Below are positions 24,454 to 32,988 of a stretch of DNA of 47,065 bases, piece after piece (position 1 is the first letter of the stretch; each line of letters starts with the position of its first letter). The stretch covers positions 1-47,065 of the forward strand of contig CALFTM010000027.1 in assembly GCA_937916355.1 (NCBI GenBank), in the 5' to 3' direction. This DNA comes from an uncultured Bacteroidales bacterium. GTDB taxonomy: Bacteria > Bacteroidota > Bacteroidia > Bacteroidales > Paludibacteraceae. A model generated the notes under the pieces. The model was not told the origin of the DNA and made no database searches. It saw nothing but the letters and a program-made list of their open reading frames with translations. A program made the translations under genes and the position numbers.

Positions 24454-25620
24454 CTAATTCTTCAACGAAAAAGTCGCCTCAACCGGGTTGTGGTCGGAGT
24501 GTTCAAACTGCAAATCAATAGTCTTCACGCTCTTGGCTTCAACATTTGGTGAGACAATAAAAAAATCAATGGTTGAGGTCTTCGTCTCTCCTCTCACATA
24601 AGGCACATCTGCATTCCGATTGGTCGGACAAGTGGGGTCATATACATAACTCCACTCTTTTGGGAACAACAAATCTGGCATATAAACGAAATCTTTTGAA
24701 TCGTACACATCTGCCACATATTGAGGCTCTATGCCTATCGGGCATTGATTGAAATCACCTCCAGCAATCACATAGTTTCCTTTCTTTTCATACTCTTTCA
24801 CCATAAAGTCCCTCAGGAATGCCACCTCTTTTTTTCGCAATTCGCCATCTTCATCAAAGGCGGAATTATGAGTGTTTATCAAAACAAGCTCTTTCCCATT
24901 ATCCAAGGGATATCGACTTGCAAGGAAGCAACGATCCAGCATGAAAATGTACACTGGCCAACGGAAATAGGAGGTGTTGTCTGGATATGAATACCGATAA
25001 CAATTTAAAGGACAAACATCACCAGCTATGGCAAGACCTGCCTTTACATTCCCCATCGGATCACTCAATGGCATAGGGACATAACTTACATCATAGTTGA
25101 TCGCATAAAAGTAAAAGTACTTATGCAAATCCATCTCACTCGAAAACTGCGGTGTGTCATAACTTCTCTTAGACTTCAAATCGATTTCTTGCAAGAAAAA
25201 AAACTCTACATCTTCTCTTTGCCTGAGATATTTTTTGATGGAATCGAGATTCTCTTCCACCCTCTCCTTCGGGGGACGCACCTGAGTTCCTCCATCATAA
25301 AAGAAATCAATTTCCTTACTCATACCTGCATAGCCTATATTCCAAGTCAATATCTTAAAAGGGGCATTCACAGAAAGGAGTAAATCGTAACCTATAGCAT
25401 ACTGATAGCTGGCTCCTCCTTCTTTCAAAGACTCTACTGAGAAGAGGGTGCCCTTAACGTCATATTCATGAAACTTCATGAAAAGTTCTTTTCGATCAAA
25501 TATCTTAGAGACGGGTTTCGGACGAAAATCTTTCGGCAACAAAACAGAAAAAAGCGACAGTAGCAATATCACAACTACCGCTATTCGAACCCATGAAACT
25601 TGGTTTATAAATTTCTTCAT
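24454..25620 (-). CDS. Membrane-anchored endonuclease/exonuclease/phosphatase family protein
   Basis: 388 residues with an N-terminal membrane anchor (residues 12-29, VRIAVVVILLLSLFSVLL) and an EEP domain: ILTWNIGYAGM near 94, FFLQEIDL with the metal Glu, LVLINTHNSAF, VIAGGDFNQCP and the terminal EHSDHNPVEATF with the catalytic Asp-His. Substrates in the family range from DNA to phosphoinositides; without extra domains none can be assigned, and a periplasmic or surface phosphodiesterase is likely from the anchor. It follows pnp on the same strand but behind a strong terminator. Confidence 0.85.
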   Translation of the reverse strand: MKKFINQVSWVRIAVVVILLLSLFSVLLPKDFRPKPVSKIFDRKELFMKFHEYDVKGTLFSVESLKEGGASYQYAIGYDLLLSVNAPFKILTWNIGYAGMSKEIDFFYDGGTQVRPPKERVEENLDSIKKYLRQREDVEFFFLQEIDLKSKRSYDTPQFSSEMDLHKYFYFYAINYDVSYVPMPLSDPMGNVKAGLAIAGDVCPLNCYRYSYPDNTSYFRWPVYIFMLDRCFLASRYPLDNGKELVLINTHNSAFDEDGELRKKEVAFLRDFMVKEYEKKGNYVIAGGDFNQCPIGIEPQYVADVYDSKDFVYMPDLLFPKEWSYVYDPTCPTNRNADVPYVRGETKTSTIDFFIVSPNVEAKSVKTIDLQFEHSDHNPVEATFSLKN

Positions 25621-25635
25621 ACTAACTGCAGGAAT

Positions 25636-25677
25636 TAAAGAAGAGCGAGGTTATCGAATCACACCTCGCTCTTCAAC
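25636..25677 (-). terminator. Terminator of pnp
   Basis: A perfect 12-bp stem: GAAGAGCGAGGT (25674-25663 on the minus strand) with ACCTCGCTCTTC (25651-25640), loop of 11 nt, followed by TTTAATT. It lies 30 nt after the pnp stop. Confidence 0.8.
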
Positions 25678-25706
25678 TTATCAAACTAAAAAAGATTACC
25701 TCCTAA

Positions 25707-27857
25707 TTAATCTTGTTGCTCTTTCTTCTCCTCACGTTGCGGACGAGGCAAAAGGGCTTTGTGAGATAATTTGAATTTACCGGACTTAGGGTCGATGTCA
25801 AGCAACTTAACCTGAACCATATCACCCTCCTTCATTCCAGTATCTTCCATCTTTTCGATTCTCTTCCAAGCGATTTCAGAGATATGGAGCAAACCTTCCT
25901 TGCCCGGCATGAACTCCACGAATGCTCCGTAAGGCATGATAGACTTCACTTTCGCATCGTAAGTCTCACCAACTTCAGGCACTGCAACGATAGCTTTGAT
26001 TCGAGAAACTGCTGCGTCCAAAGCCTCCTTGTTGGTTGCCGCAACCTCCACGCGACCCTTTCCGTCGATTTCGTCGATAGAAACTGTTGCGCCAGACTTC
26101 TCTTGAATATCTTGGATAATCTTTCCACCAGGGCCGATAATCGCGCCAATCATATCCTTTGGAACGTCGAATGCAACAATGCGAGGAGCATGAGGTTTCA
26201 AATCTGCACGAGGTTCTGCAATCGTCTCCTGAATCTTATCAAGAATGTGCAAACGACCCTCTTTTGCCTGATTCAAGGCTTTCTCCAAAATCTCGTAAGA
26301 CAAACCGTCAACCTTAATATCCATCTGGGTTGCTGTGATACCGTCTCTTGTTCCTGTAACCTTGAAGTCCATATCACCCAAGTGATCCTCATCACCCAAA
26401 ATATCAGACAAGACAGAGTATTTCACATTACCTTTATCAGTAATCAATCCCATTGCAATACCAGAGACTGGCTTCTTGATTTGCACACCGGCATCCATCA
26501 ATGCAAGCGTTCCTGCACATACAGTAGCCATAGAAGAAGAACCGTTAGACTCCATAATGTCAGAAACCACACGCACACAATATGGGTAGTCGGCAGGAAT
26601 CATTCCTTTCAACGCTCTCCATGCCAAATGTCCGTGACCAATCTCACGACGACCCACACCACGTTGAGGCTTAGCCTCTCCTGTAGAGAATGGAGGGAAG
26701 TTATAGTGGAGCAAGAAACGCTCTTTTCCATGAGTCAACACATCATCGACCAACTTCTCGTCGCTCTTAGTTCCCAATGTACAAGTCGTAAGAGACTGAG
26801 TCTCACCACGAGTGAAGATTGAAGAACCGTGAGGTCCTGGCAAGTAACCCACCTCACACCAGATTGGACGGATCTCAGTTGTAGTACGTCCATCGAGACG
26901 TTTGCCCTCATCCAAGATAGAACGACGCATTGCCTCTTTTTCTACTGCATGATAGTAACGATCAATCAAAGCCACCTTGTCTGCCAACTCCTCTTCTGTA
27001 AGGTTCAAAGATTCGATATACTCCTCTTTTACAGCTTCAAATTTAGCTGAACGATCATGTTTGTCAGTATTGGCAGAAGAAGCCAAAGCGTATGCTTTAT
27101 CATAGCACTTTGCCCAAACATCCTTCTCCAACTCCTCATCGCTCTCTTCGTGGCAATATTCACGCTTCACATCAGTTCCGAGTTCCTTCATCAACTCTTT
27201 TTGAACCAAACACATCGGTTTGATAGCTTCGTGAGCAGCCTTCAAAGCATTAAGCAAATCTTGCTCAGACACCTCGCTCATCTCTCCTTCCACCATCATG
27301 ATGTTCTCGTAAGTTGCTCCTACCATCAAATCCATGTCGGCCTTCTCCAACTGCTCGAATGTAGGGTCAATCACAAATTCTCCATTGATGCGAGCCACAC
27401 GAACTTCAGAGATTGGTCCGTTAAACGGAATGTCTGAAACAGCCAATGCTGCCGATGCAGCCAAACCTGCCAAAGCATCAGGAATATCCACGCCATCGGC
27501 AGAGACCATAATGACATTCACAAATGTCTCCGCATGGAAATTATCTGGGAACAACGGACGTAGAGCGCGGTCGATCAAACGTGCAGTTAGAATTTCATAA
27601 TCGGATGCCTTACCTTCTCTCTTGGTAAAACCTCCCGGGAAACGTCCATACGCACCGAATTTTTCTTTATACTCTACCGTCAATGGCATGAAATCTGTTC
27701 CCGGCACGGCATCTTTTGCGCAACATACGGTTGCCAACAACATCGTATTACCCATACGAACCACAACTGACCCGTCAGCTTGCTTCGCCAACTTTCCTGT
27801 CTCAATCGAAATGGTTCTACCGTCAGGCAATGCGACAGTTTTTGTAATTACATTCAT
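25707..27857 (-). CDS. pnp: Polyribonucleotide nucleotidyltransferase (PNPase)
   Basis: PNPase degrades RNA 3' to 5' by phosphorolysis and can add tails. The 716 residues hold two RNase PH domains (about 10-230 and 310-540, with GKRLDGRTTTEIRPIWCEVG opening the second, FTRGETQSL and GHGHLAWRAL), a KH domain (MIGAIIGPGGKIIQDIQEKS near 555-575) and an S1 domain (YDAKVKSIMPYGAFVEFMPG to LLHISEI, about 625-690). A short charged tail follows. The start ATG at 27857 gives the usual MNVITKTVALPDGRTISIET. Promoter and terminator are both visible, so it is probably monocistronic. Confidence 0.97.
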   Translation of the reverse strand: MNVITKTVALPDGRTISIETGKLAKQADGSVVVRMGNTMLLATVCCAKDAVPGTDFMPLTVEYKEKFGAYGRFPGGFTKREGKASDYEILTARLIDRALRPLFPDNFHAETFVNVIMVSADGVDIPDALAGLAASAALAVSDIPFNGPISEVRVARINGEFVIDPTFEQLEKADMDLMVGATYENIMMVEGEMSEVSEQDLLNALKAAHEAIKPMCLVQKELMKELGTDVKREYCHEESDEELEKDVWAKCYDKAYALASSANTDKHDRSAKFEAVKEEYIESLNLTEEELADKVALIDRYYHAVEKEAMRRSILDEGKRLDGRTTTEIRPIWCEVGYLPGPHGSSIFTRGETQSLTTCTLGTKSDEKLVDDVLTHGKERFLLHYNFPPFSTGEAKPQRGVGRREIGHGHLAWRALKGMIPADYPYCVRVVSDIMESNGSSSMATVCAGTLALMDAGVQIKKPVSGIAMGLITDKGNVKYSVLSDILGDEDHLGDMDFKVTGTRDGITATQMDIKVDGLSYEILEKALNQAKEGRLHILDKIQETIAEPRADLKPHAPRIVAFDVPKDMIGAIIGPGGKIIQDIQEKSGATVSIDEIDGKGRVEVAATNKEALDAAVSRIKAIVAVPEVGETYDAKVKSIMPYGAFVEFMPGKEGLLHISEIAWKRIEKMEDTGMKEGDMVQVKLLDIDPKSGKFKLSHKALLPRPQREEKKEQQD

Positions 27858-27908
27858 CTTTTTTAATTTTATCGTCTAAATTTCGTCTTTTCCTTTTTAT
27901 CAATTATG

Positions 27909-27916
27909 CAAATGTA
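27909..27916 (-). promoter_or_regulatory. -7 element (TACATTTG) for pnp
   Basis: Exact TAnnTTTG match on the minus strand, 51 nt before the pnp start codon. Confidence 0.45.
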
Positions 27917-27969
27917 ACGATAAAAAAAACGAAAAAAAAATGTTTTTTACACTTTTACTTAGTTTATTT

Positions 27970-29268
27970 TTATCGCATCAACTCCTTATAGTATCTTTTC
28001 ACCTCACTCCACTCGTAATAAGGAGCAGTTTTGCTCTCTATGGGAAGGGTTACTTCTCTCTCGTTCAGCAGCACTTTCAGCAGCACTTCGGTCTCTTTTT
28101 TTGAACGATAAAATACTAACTGTATATTCCCTCCCATCGGGATAATTTTAAATTCATTCCAGTGATACACCAAAGAGTCTAAGTTGGTGGTCTGTGTGTT
28201 GCATCCACTCAACCCCATCAGACTGGTCAACGGAAGCAGCCCTGTGTCGTGTCCGAATCTCAGATGTGCCTGAACATCTCCTTTTGCGATTGCCTCGTCT
28301 GCCTCTTCTATCATCTTGCCCAGCAAGTTCTTGGCGAAAAAGCGGCTCTCATTTTTCGTGAGCGGACATGGGCCGTAGGCTCCGTACCACCAAGCATTCT
28401 GCACTACCCAATTGTCATACAGTTCTTCTTTCGTCCAGACATCTTCAAAACTGATGCCTCCATTTTCACTCAACAAACTACTATTCAGGACATAAAATTC
28501 TCGCATGAAGGCAATTGTATCGATATTGTCCTTCACATAGTCGGCATCACTAAAGAGCTGTGCGACCATTCTTGAAGGATGCACATAGCGAGCGTGCAAC
28601 TCCCCGAATGGGACTGACCAAACAGGGTCTTTTTGTCGTTCTGCAATATCTTCTCCTGCATCATTGGGTGCTGCCAAATAGTACATCCAACGTTTACTGG
28701 ACTCATTTTGGATGTTCAACTTAGGTTCCATGATTCTCAGTTGCTGGCAAAAAGCATCCATGCTCATGATACAGCGAGTGGAGGTCGACGATTTCACATC
28801 AATGAAAGAACCTTTCTTGAAAATCTCCGGGAATCCGTCCACCATGCGCTTTGCGATTCCTTTGTGTTGTTCAACTCCCTTCTTTGTCAAATCACCTGCA
28901 CGGTCGTGAAATGCCTCATCCATCAGTTTGAAGCGATTCATCACCTCAACTCCCTTGGTAGTCAATGCTTTGGCTGAATCTGCCTTTCGGAAAAGGTGGT
29001 ACATCTTCTCGTAATCACTTCCAGAATAGTGGAAGCGAGAGCCATGCCTGCCGTAATGACTAATATAAAAAGGCTTATATCCCTTGGGGACTTTTGTACG
29101 CTCGCTCTCTTGGTATGAATAAGGAAGATAGTTTCCTGCCGTACATTCGATATGCTCTTTCACATACTCCGGAGTTGTTTGTGCGACAAGAGGCGAAATC
29201 AAAGACAACGCAAAACAGCCGAGACTCAGCAAGGCTCCAATCTTCGCAAGTTTACTTTTTTTTGTCAT
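27970..29268 (-). CDS. Histidine-type phosphatase (MINPP/acid phosphatase clade)
   Basis: A 432-residue exported phosphatase. The signal peptide ends near residue 30 (LSLISPLVAQ). The phosphohistidine motif RHGSR is at 74-78 within ISHYGRHGSRF, and the acid motif HD lies in LRFGHDTGLLPL. The arrangement and length match the Bacteroidota relatives of multiple inositol polyphosphate phosphatase, which dephosphorylate phytate and related sugar phosphates in the periplasm or in vesicles. Whether this one acts on inositol phosphates is inference from the clade. It lies 32 nt downstream of the HD-domain gene. Confidence 0.88.
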   Translation of the reverse strand: MTKKSKLAKIGALLSLGCFALSLISPLVAQTTPEYVKEHIECTAGNYLPYSYQESERTKVPKGYKPFYISHYGRHGSRFHYSGSDYEKMYHLFRKADSAKALTTKGVEVMNRFKLMDEAFHDRAGDLTKKGVEQHKGIAKRMVDGFPEIFKKGSFIDVKSSTSTRCIMSMDAFCQQLRIMEPKLNIQNESSKRWMYYLAAPNDAGEDIAERQKDPVWSVPFGELHARYVHPSRMVAQLFSDADYVKDNIDTIAFMREFYVLNSSLLSENGGISFEDVWTKEELYDNWVVQNAWWYGAYGPCPLTKNESRFFAKNLLGKMIEEADEAIAKGDVQAHLRFGHDTGLLPLTSLMGLSGCNTQTTNLDSLVYHWNEFKIIPMGGNIQLVFYRSKKETEVLLKVLLNEREVTLPIESKTAPYYEWSEVKRYYKELMR

Positions 29269-29300
29269 ATTTTTCCTTTTAGTATAATTATTTCAGTTAC

Positions 29301-29954
29301 CTACTCTAACAACACTTCATCTGCAAATTCCTGTAAAAACAGAGACATAAAACGGGTGCGACGACGAGCCAGTTGCCTTCCTTTATCAGTGTACATCAAC
29401 GCTTCTAATTTCAAAAGTTTTTCTTTAAAATGGCTCAACGTAGAACCGGAAGGCGGGGTGTCATCCTCATCATCCAAATGTTCCAGCTCAGTATATGACT
29501 CATAGAAGCTCCTGCCTTTTAAAGCTCCGTATGAGACCGCACGAACGACCCCTATCGCTCCTATCGCATCCAGACGGTCTGCATCGCAAACTATCTGCGC
29601 ATTAACGGAGGTGAGGCTTCGGCTTTTCTGATTACTGAAAGAGATGGAGGTAATAATCTCCAGAACCTCTTCAATCTCTGCTTTTGAAAAAGAGCAACCG
29701 TCTAATAATCGGACGATTTTCGCTCTCTGTTTTTCTAAATCTTCAAATAATTTATGGTCAATACAATCGTGCAGGAAAGCGGAGGCTGTAACAATCAAAA
29801 AATCTCCTCTCCCCTCCTCTTCCATGATGGCGCACGCATTGCGAAATACTCGCTCGGCATGTTGCAAACCATGACCGGAATGGTCAAATTCGAGTTCTCG
29901 CTCCACAAAAGCGACAATCTCTTTCGGCACGACCACTTTCATTTTAGACAACAT
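29301..29954 (-). CDS. HD-domain phosphohydrolase (YedJ/YpgQ type)
   Basis: 217-residue metal-dependent phosphohydrolase. The HD signature residues are visible: the first His in HSGHGLQHAERVFRNA, the His-Asp pair in ASAFLHDCIDHK, and the distal Asp in IVCDADRLDAIGAIGVVRA. Relatives such as Bacillus YpgQ hydrolyse nucleotides to the monophosphate and pyrophosphate; the substrate here is unknown. Located between purA and the histidine phosphatase on the minus strand; a weak hairpin separates it from purA. Confidence 0.85.
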   Translation of the reverse strand: MLSKMKVVVPKEIVAFVERELEFDHSGHGLQHAERVFRNACAIMEEEGRGDFLIVTASAFLHDCIDHKLFEDLEKQRAKIVRLLDGCSFSKAEIEEVLEIITSISFSNQKSRSLTSVNAQIVCDADRLDAIGAIGVVRAVSYGALKGRSFYESYTELEHLDDEDDTPPSGSTLSHFKEKLLKLEALMYTDKGRQLARRRTRFMSLFLQEFADEVLLE

Positions 29955-29990
29955 AATATTAAAGACTCTTACACAAGCTATCTCACGAAA

Positions 29991-30016
29991 GAGGGAGATT
30001 CATACAAATCCCCCTC
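29991..30016 (-). terminator. Possible weak terminator or processing hairpin after purA
   Basis: GAGGGGGATT and AATCTCCCTC on the minus strand form a 10-bp stem with one wobble and a 6-nt loop, 26 nt after the purA stop. The T run behind it is only three bases, so termination may be partial. Confidence 0.35.
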
Positions 30017-30041
30017 ATATCTCTTCTATCTTTTGGTAATA

Positions 30042-31322
30042 TCAACCTTCATAATCTTTGTAGCGAACAATCGTTTGAGCGCGATCAGGACCTACAGAAA
30101 CAATCTTGATTGGCACACCCAAATAGTCCTCCAAGAAATCCAAATAGGCGTTAAACTCCTCTGGGAACTCATTTTCGCTCTTCATAGAGGTCATGTCGAC
30201 TTTCCAACCATCAAATTCATGGTAAACCGGTTCAATCTCATCCTCTTTGATGTCAAATGGGAATTGGTCGGTCTCTTCGCCATCAATGCGATATGCCACA
30301 CAAGCCTTGATTGTTTCAAAACCGTCCAACACATCACTCTTCATCATAATCAACTGAGTCACCCCATTGATCATAACCGAATATCTCAAAGCTACCAAGT
30401 CGATCCAACCACAACGACGTTCACGTCCTGTCACCGCACCATACTCATGACCTAAATCACGAATAATTTTTCCAGTCTCGTCGAACAACTCAGTTGGGAA
30501 AGGGCCTGCACCCACGCGAGTACAGTATGCTTTAAAGATACCATAGACATCACCGATTTTCCCCGGAGCGACTCCCATACCCGTGCAAGCTCCTGCACAA
30601 ATAGTGTTGGAAGAGGTTACAAAAGGATAAGAACCGAAATCGACATCCAGCAACGTACCTTGCGCACCCTCTGCCAAAATGGATTTTCCATCCTCTAACA
30701 AGCCATTCAAAACATACTCGCTATCAATGAATTGATACTCTTTCAACTTCTCAACTCCAGCCATCCACTCTTTTTCAATCGTCTCAAGATCATACTGAAA
30801 ATCGTAGTGGCTAAGAATATCCTTATGTCTTGCGACAGCCTTCGCATATTTCTCTTCAAAGTTATGGAGGAGGTCTCCTACACGAAGTCCGTTTCGGCTA
30901 ATCTTATCAGTATAAGTAGGACCGATACCCTTTCCTGTCGTACCAATTTTTCCCGCACCCTTTGCAGACTCGTAAGCTGCGTCGAGCAATCTGTGAGTAG
31001 GAAGTATCAAATGGGCTTTTTTCGAGATGAAGAGGCGTTTAGTCAAATCGTGACCAGACTTCTCCAACTCCTCAACCTCTTTTTTGAACAAAGCAGGGTC
31101 GAGCACCACTCCATTTCCGATGACATTTATCTTTCCTCCTTGGAAGATTCCAGAAGGGATTGAGCGAAGCACATACTTTTGCCCTTCAAACTCCAATGTA
31201 TGTCCGGCATTCGGACCACCTTGAAAACGAGTCACAACGTCATAATTGGGGGTAAGGACATCTACAACCTTACCTTTTCCCTCGTCACCCCATTGCAACC
31301 CTAACAAAACATCTACTTTCAT
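30042..31322 (-). CDS. purA: Adenylosuccinate synthetase
   Basis: PurA joins IMP and aspartate using GTP in the first committed step to AMP. It has 426 residues, the usual length. Diagnostic are the N-terminal VLLGLQWGDEGKGKVVD (catalytic Asp and P-loop), GGPNAGHTLEF with the catalytic His, GIGPTYTDKISRNGLRVGD and the EGAQGTLLDVDFGSYPFVTS segment. It starts 26 nt after the rluB-like gene ends and is presumably co-transcribed with it. Confidence 0.97.
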   Translation of the reverse strand: MKVDVLLGLQWGDEGKGKVVDVLTPNYDVVTRFQGGPNAGHTLEFEGQKYVLRSIPSGIFQGGKINVIGNGVVLDPALFKKEVEELEKSGHDLTKRLFISKKAHLILPTHRLLDAAYESAKGAGKIGTTGKGIGPTYTDKISRNGLRVGDLLHNFEEKYAKAVARHKDILSHYDFQYDLETIEKEWMAGVEKLKEYQFIDSEYVLNGLLEDGKSILAEGAQGTLLDVDFGSYPFVTSSNTICAGACTGMGVAPGKIGDVYGIFKAYCTRVGAGPFPTELFDETGKIIRDLGHEYGAVTGRERRCGWIDLVALRYSVMINGVTQLIMMKSDVLDGFETIKACVAYRIDGEETDQFPFDIKEDEIEPVYHEFDGWKVDMTSMKSENEFPEEFNAYLDFLEDYLGVPIKIVSVGPDRAQTIVRYKDYEG

Positions 31323-31348
31323 TACTCTATTTTATCTTAATAAAGTTC

Positions 31349-32899
31349 TTACTCAAAAGCCCCCATACGAAGCATGCTCACCTCTTTTTCTGACAAGAAA
31401 CGCCATTGTCCACGCTTCAAATTCTTCTTCGTCAAACCAGCAAAATAGACACGGTCCAAACGAATCACGCGATAATTGAAATGCTCAAAAATACGGCGAA
31501 CGATACGATTTCTTCCTGAATGGATTTCTACACCGATCTTGCGTCCGTCCTCCTCATCCAAATAATGCATCTCGTCAGCTTTAATCTCACCATCTTCCAA
31601 CTCGATACCTGCGACGATTTGATCAAAATGTTCCTTTTCAAGAGGTTTATCCAACGTCACTTGGTAAATCTTCTTCTTATTGTACTTAGGGTGAGTCAAT
31701 TTTGCAGAAAGGTCACCATCGTTGGTAAGCAACAACACACCAGTCGTGTTGCGGTCAAGACGACCCACCGGATAAATTCTCTCACGGCAAGCGTTCTTCA
31801 CCAAATCCATCACGGTTGTCTTTGCGTATGGATCATCGCTTGTTGTCACGCAATCTTTTGGCTTGTTCAACAACAAATAGATTCTCTTGTCTGGAGATAC
31901 CAATTGGTCATTGATCATCACCTTGTCTCCGCGCAAAATCTTTGCACCCAATTCAGAAATCACTGTGCCATTTACAGAGACAACACCTGCCTGAATCAAC
32001 TCATCAGCCTCACGACGTGAGCAAATACCTGCATTAGCAAGGAATTTGTTCAATCTGATCTCCTCATTTGGATCCTCCACGATTGACTTGTACTCAACTG
32101 GGCGAGTAAGGTTCTGACGACCAAAATTATTCTTTCCTTGACGGTTGTTGTTTTGCTTTCCTCTGAAGTTTTGACGATTTCCTTGGTTGTTGTAACCACC
32201 ACGGTTGTAGCCACCATTATTATAACCGCCATTATTATAACCACCGTTGTTATTGTAGCCATTGTTGTAGCCACCATTATTGTTGTTATAACCATTGTTG
32301 TTGTAACCACCGCCGTTGTTGTAATTGCGGTTGTTGTAGCCACGGTTGTTATTGTTGTAACCACGGTTATTGTTGTAGCCACGGTTGTTATTATAACCAC
32401 GATTGTTGTAACCGTTGTTATTGTAGTTGTTATAACCGTTTCCAGAAGATTGTTGTGTGTTTTCCGCACCCTCTACCTTTGGAGCGTCATCATCAAAATT
32501 GACCTCAAACTTGTGGGCATTATTGAAATTTCCTCCAAAATTATTGTTGTTACGATTGTAGCCATTATTGTTATTATAGCCACGGTTATTATTGTAGCCA
32601 CGATTGTTGTTGTAGCCACGATTGTAACCATTAGAGCCATATCCTCCCTGACCATAATCATTGCTACGAGGTCTGTAAGAACGGTTATTAGAATAATCGC
32701 CATCCTGATTAAAGGTAGTAGACTCGCCCACGCGCTTGCGAGGTCTACGCTGCGTAGCCCCTTCAGCTCCGTGCACTAACTTATTTTCAGAGTCGAAGTT
32801 GGGATTAAAACTCTTCTTTCCAGATTGAGTCTCCTCATTTTGTTCAGTGCCATAGTTCCTCACGGAATCTCCCTGCCACTCTTCATCAAAAGGTTTCAT
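31349..32899 (-). CDS. RsuA/RluB-family pseudouridine synthase with Asn/Gly/Tyr-rich N-terminus
   Basis: The C-terminal half (residues about 280-516) is a standard RsuA/RluB/RluE/RluF synthase, which modifies rRNA: an S4 RNA-binding domain (IRLNKFLANAGICSRREADE, 281-300) and the catalytic domain with PVGRLDRNTTGVLLL, where Asp382 is the nucleophile. The first 280 residues are low-complexity and unlike the family core: tandem GYNNN/RGYNNN/GGYNN units from about residue 85 to 240, interrupted by a short acidic patch (VNFDDDAP). Such tails occur in Bacteroidota versions and are probably disordered RNA-binding regions. The exact rRNA target is not predictable. Confidence 0.9.
   Translation of the reverse strand: MKPFDEEWQGDSVRNYGTEQNEETQSGKKSFNPNFDSENKLVHGAEGATQRRPRKRVGESTTFNQDGDYSNNRSYRPRSNDYGQGGYGSNGYNRGYNNNRGYNNNRGYNNNNGYNRNNNNFGGNFNNAHKFEVNFDDDAPKVEGAENTQQSSGNGYNNYNNNGYNNRGYNNNRGYNNNRGYNNNNRGYNNRNYNNGGGYNNNGYNNNNGGYNNGYNNNGGYNNGGYNNGGYNRGGYNNQGNRQNFRGKQNNNRQGKNNFGRQNLTRPVEYKSIVEDPNEEIRLNKFLANAGICSRREADELIQAGVVSVNGTVISELGAKILRGDKVMINDQLVSPDKRIYLLLNKPKDCVTTSDDPYAKTTVMDLVKNACRERIYPVGRLDRNTTGVLLLTNDGDLSAKLTHPKYNKKKIYQVTLDKPLEKEHFDQIVAGIELEDGEIKADEMHYLDEEDGRKIGVEIHSGRNRIVRRIFEHFNYRVIRLDRVYFAGLTKKNLKRGQWRFLSEKEVSMLRMGAFE
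32180..32647. repeat. Tandem repeat DNA coding GYNNN-type units
   Basis: Low-complexity array inside the rluB-like gene made of 12-18 bp units (on the plus strand built from GTTGTT, GTAACC and ACCACGG words). It is imperfect and interrupted around 32440-32560. Units are multiples of three, so copy changes would keep the frame. Confidence 0.85.
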
Positions 32900-32988
32900 A
32901 ATTTTTTCTCTTTTTATTATATATTACTAAATTATTTATCTCTATTCAGTAGGAGTGTCCAAAGACCTCCCCCTATCATCATTTACAA

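Noticed and set aside
25884..26822. 312-residue plus-strand ORF opposite pnp
   Set aside because: Antisense shadow of a strongly conserved gene; Cys/His/Arg-rich without domains.
32180..32647. Repeat array as a CRISPR
   Set aside because: Units are short, contiguous, in frame inside a gene and have no spacers.
32050..32779. Long Thr/Val/Ile-rich ORFs on both strands across the repeat array
   Set aside because: Shadow frames of the GYNNN-coding repeats; low complexity keeps them open by chance.
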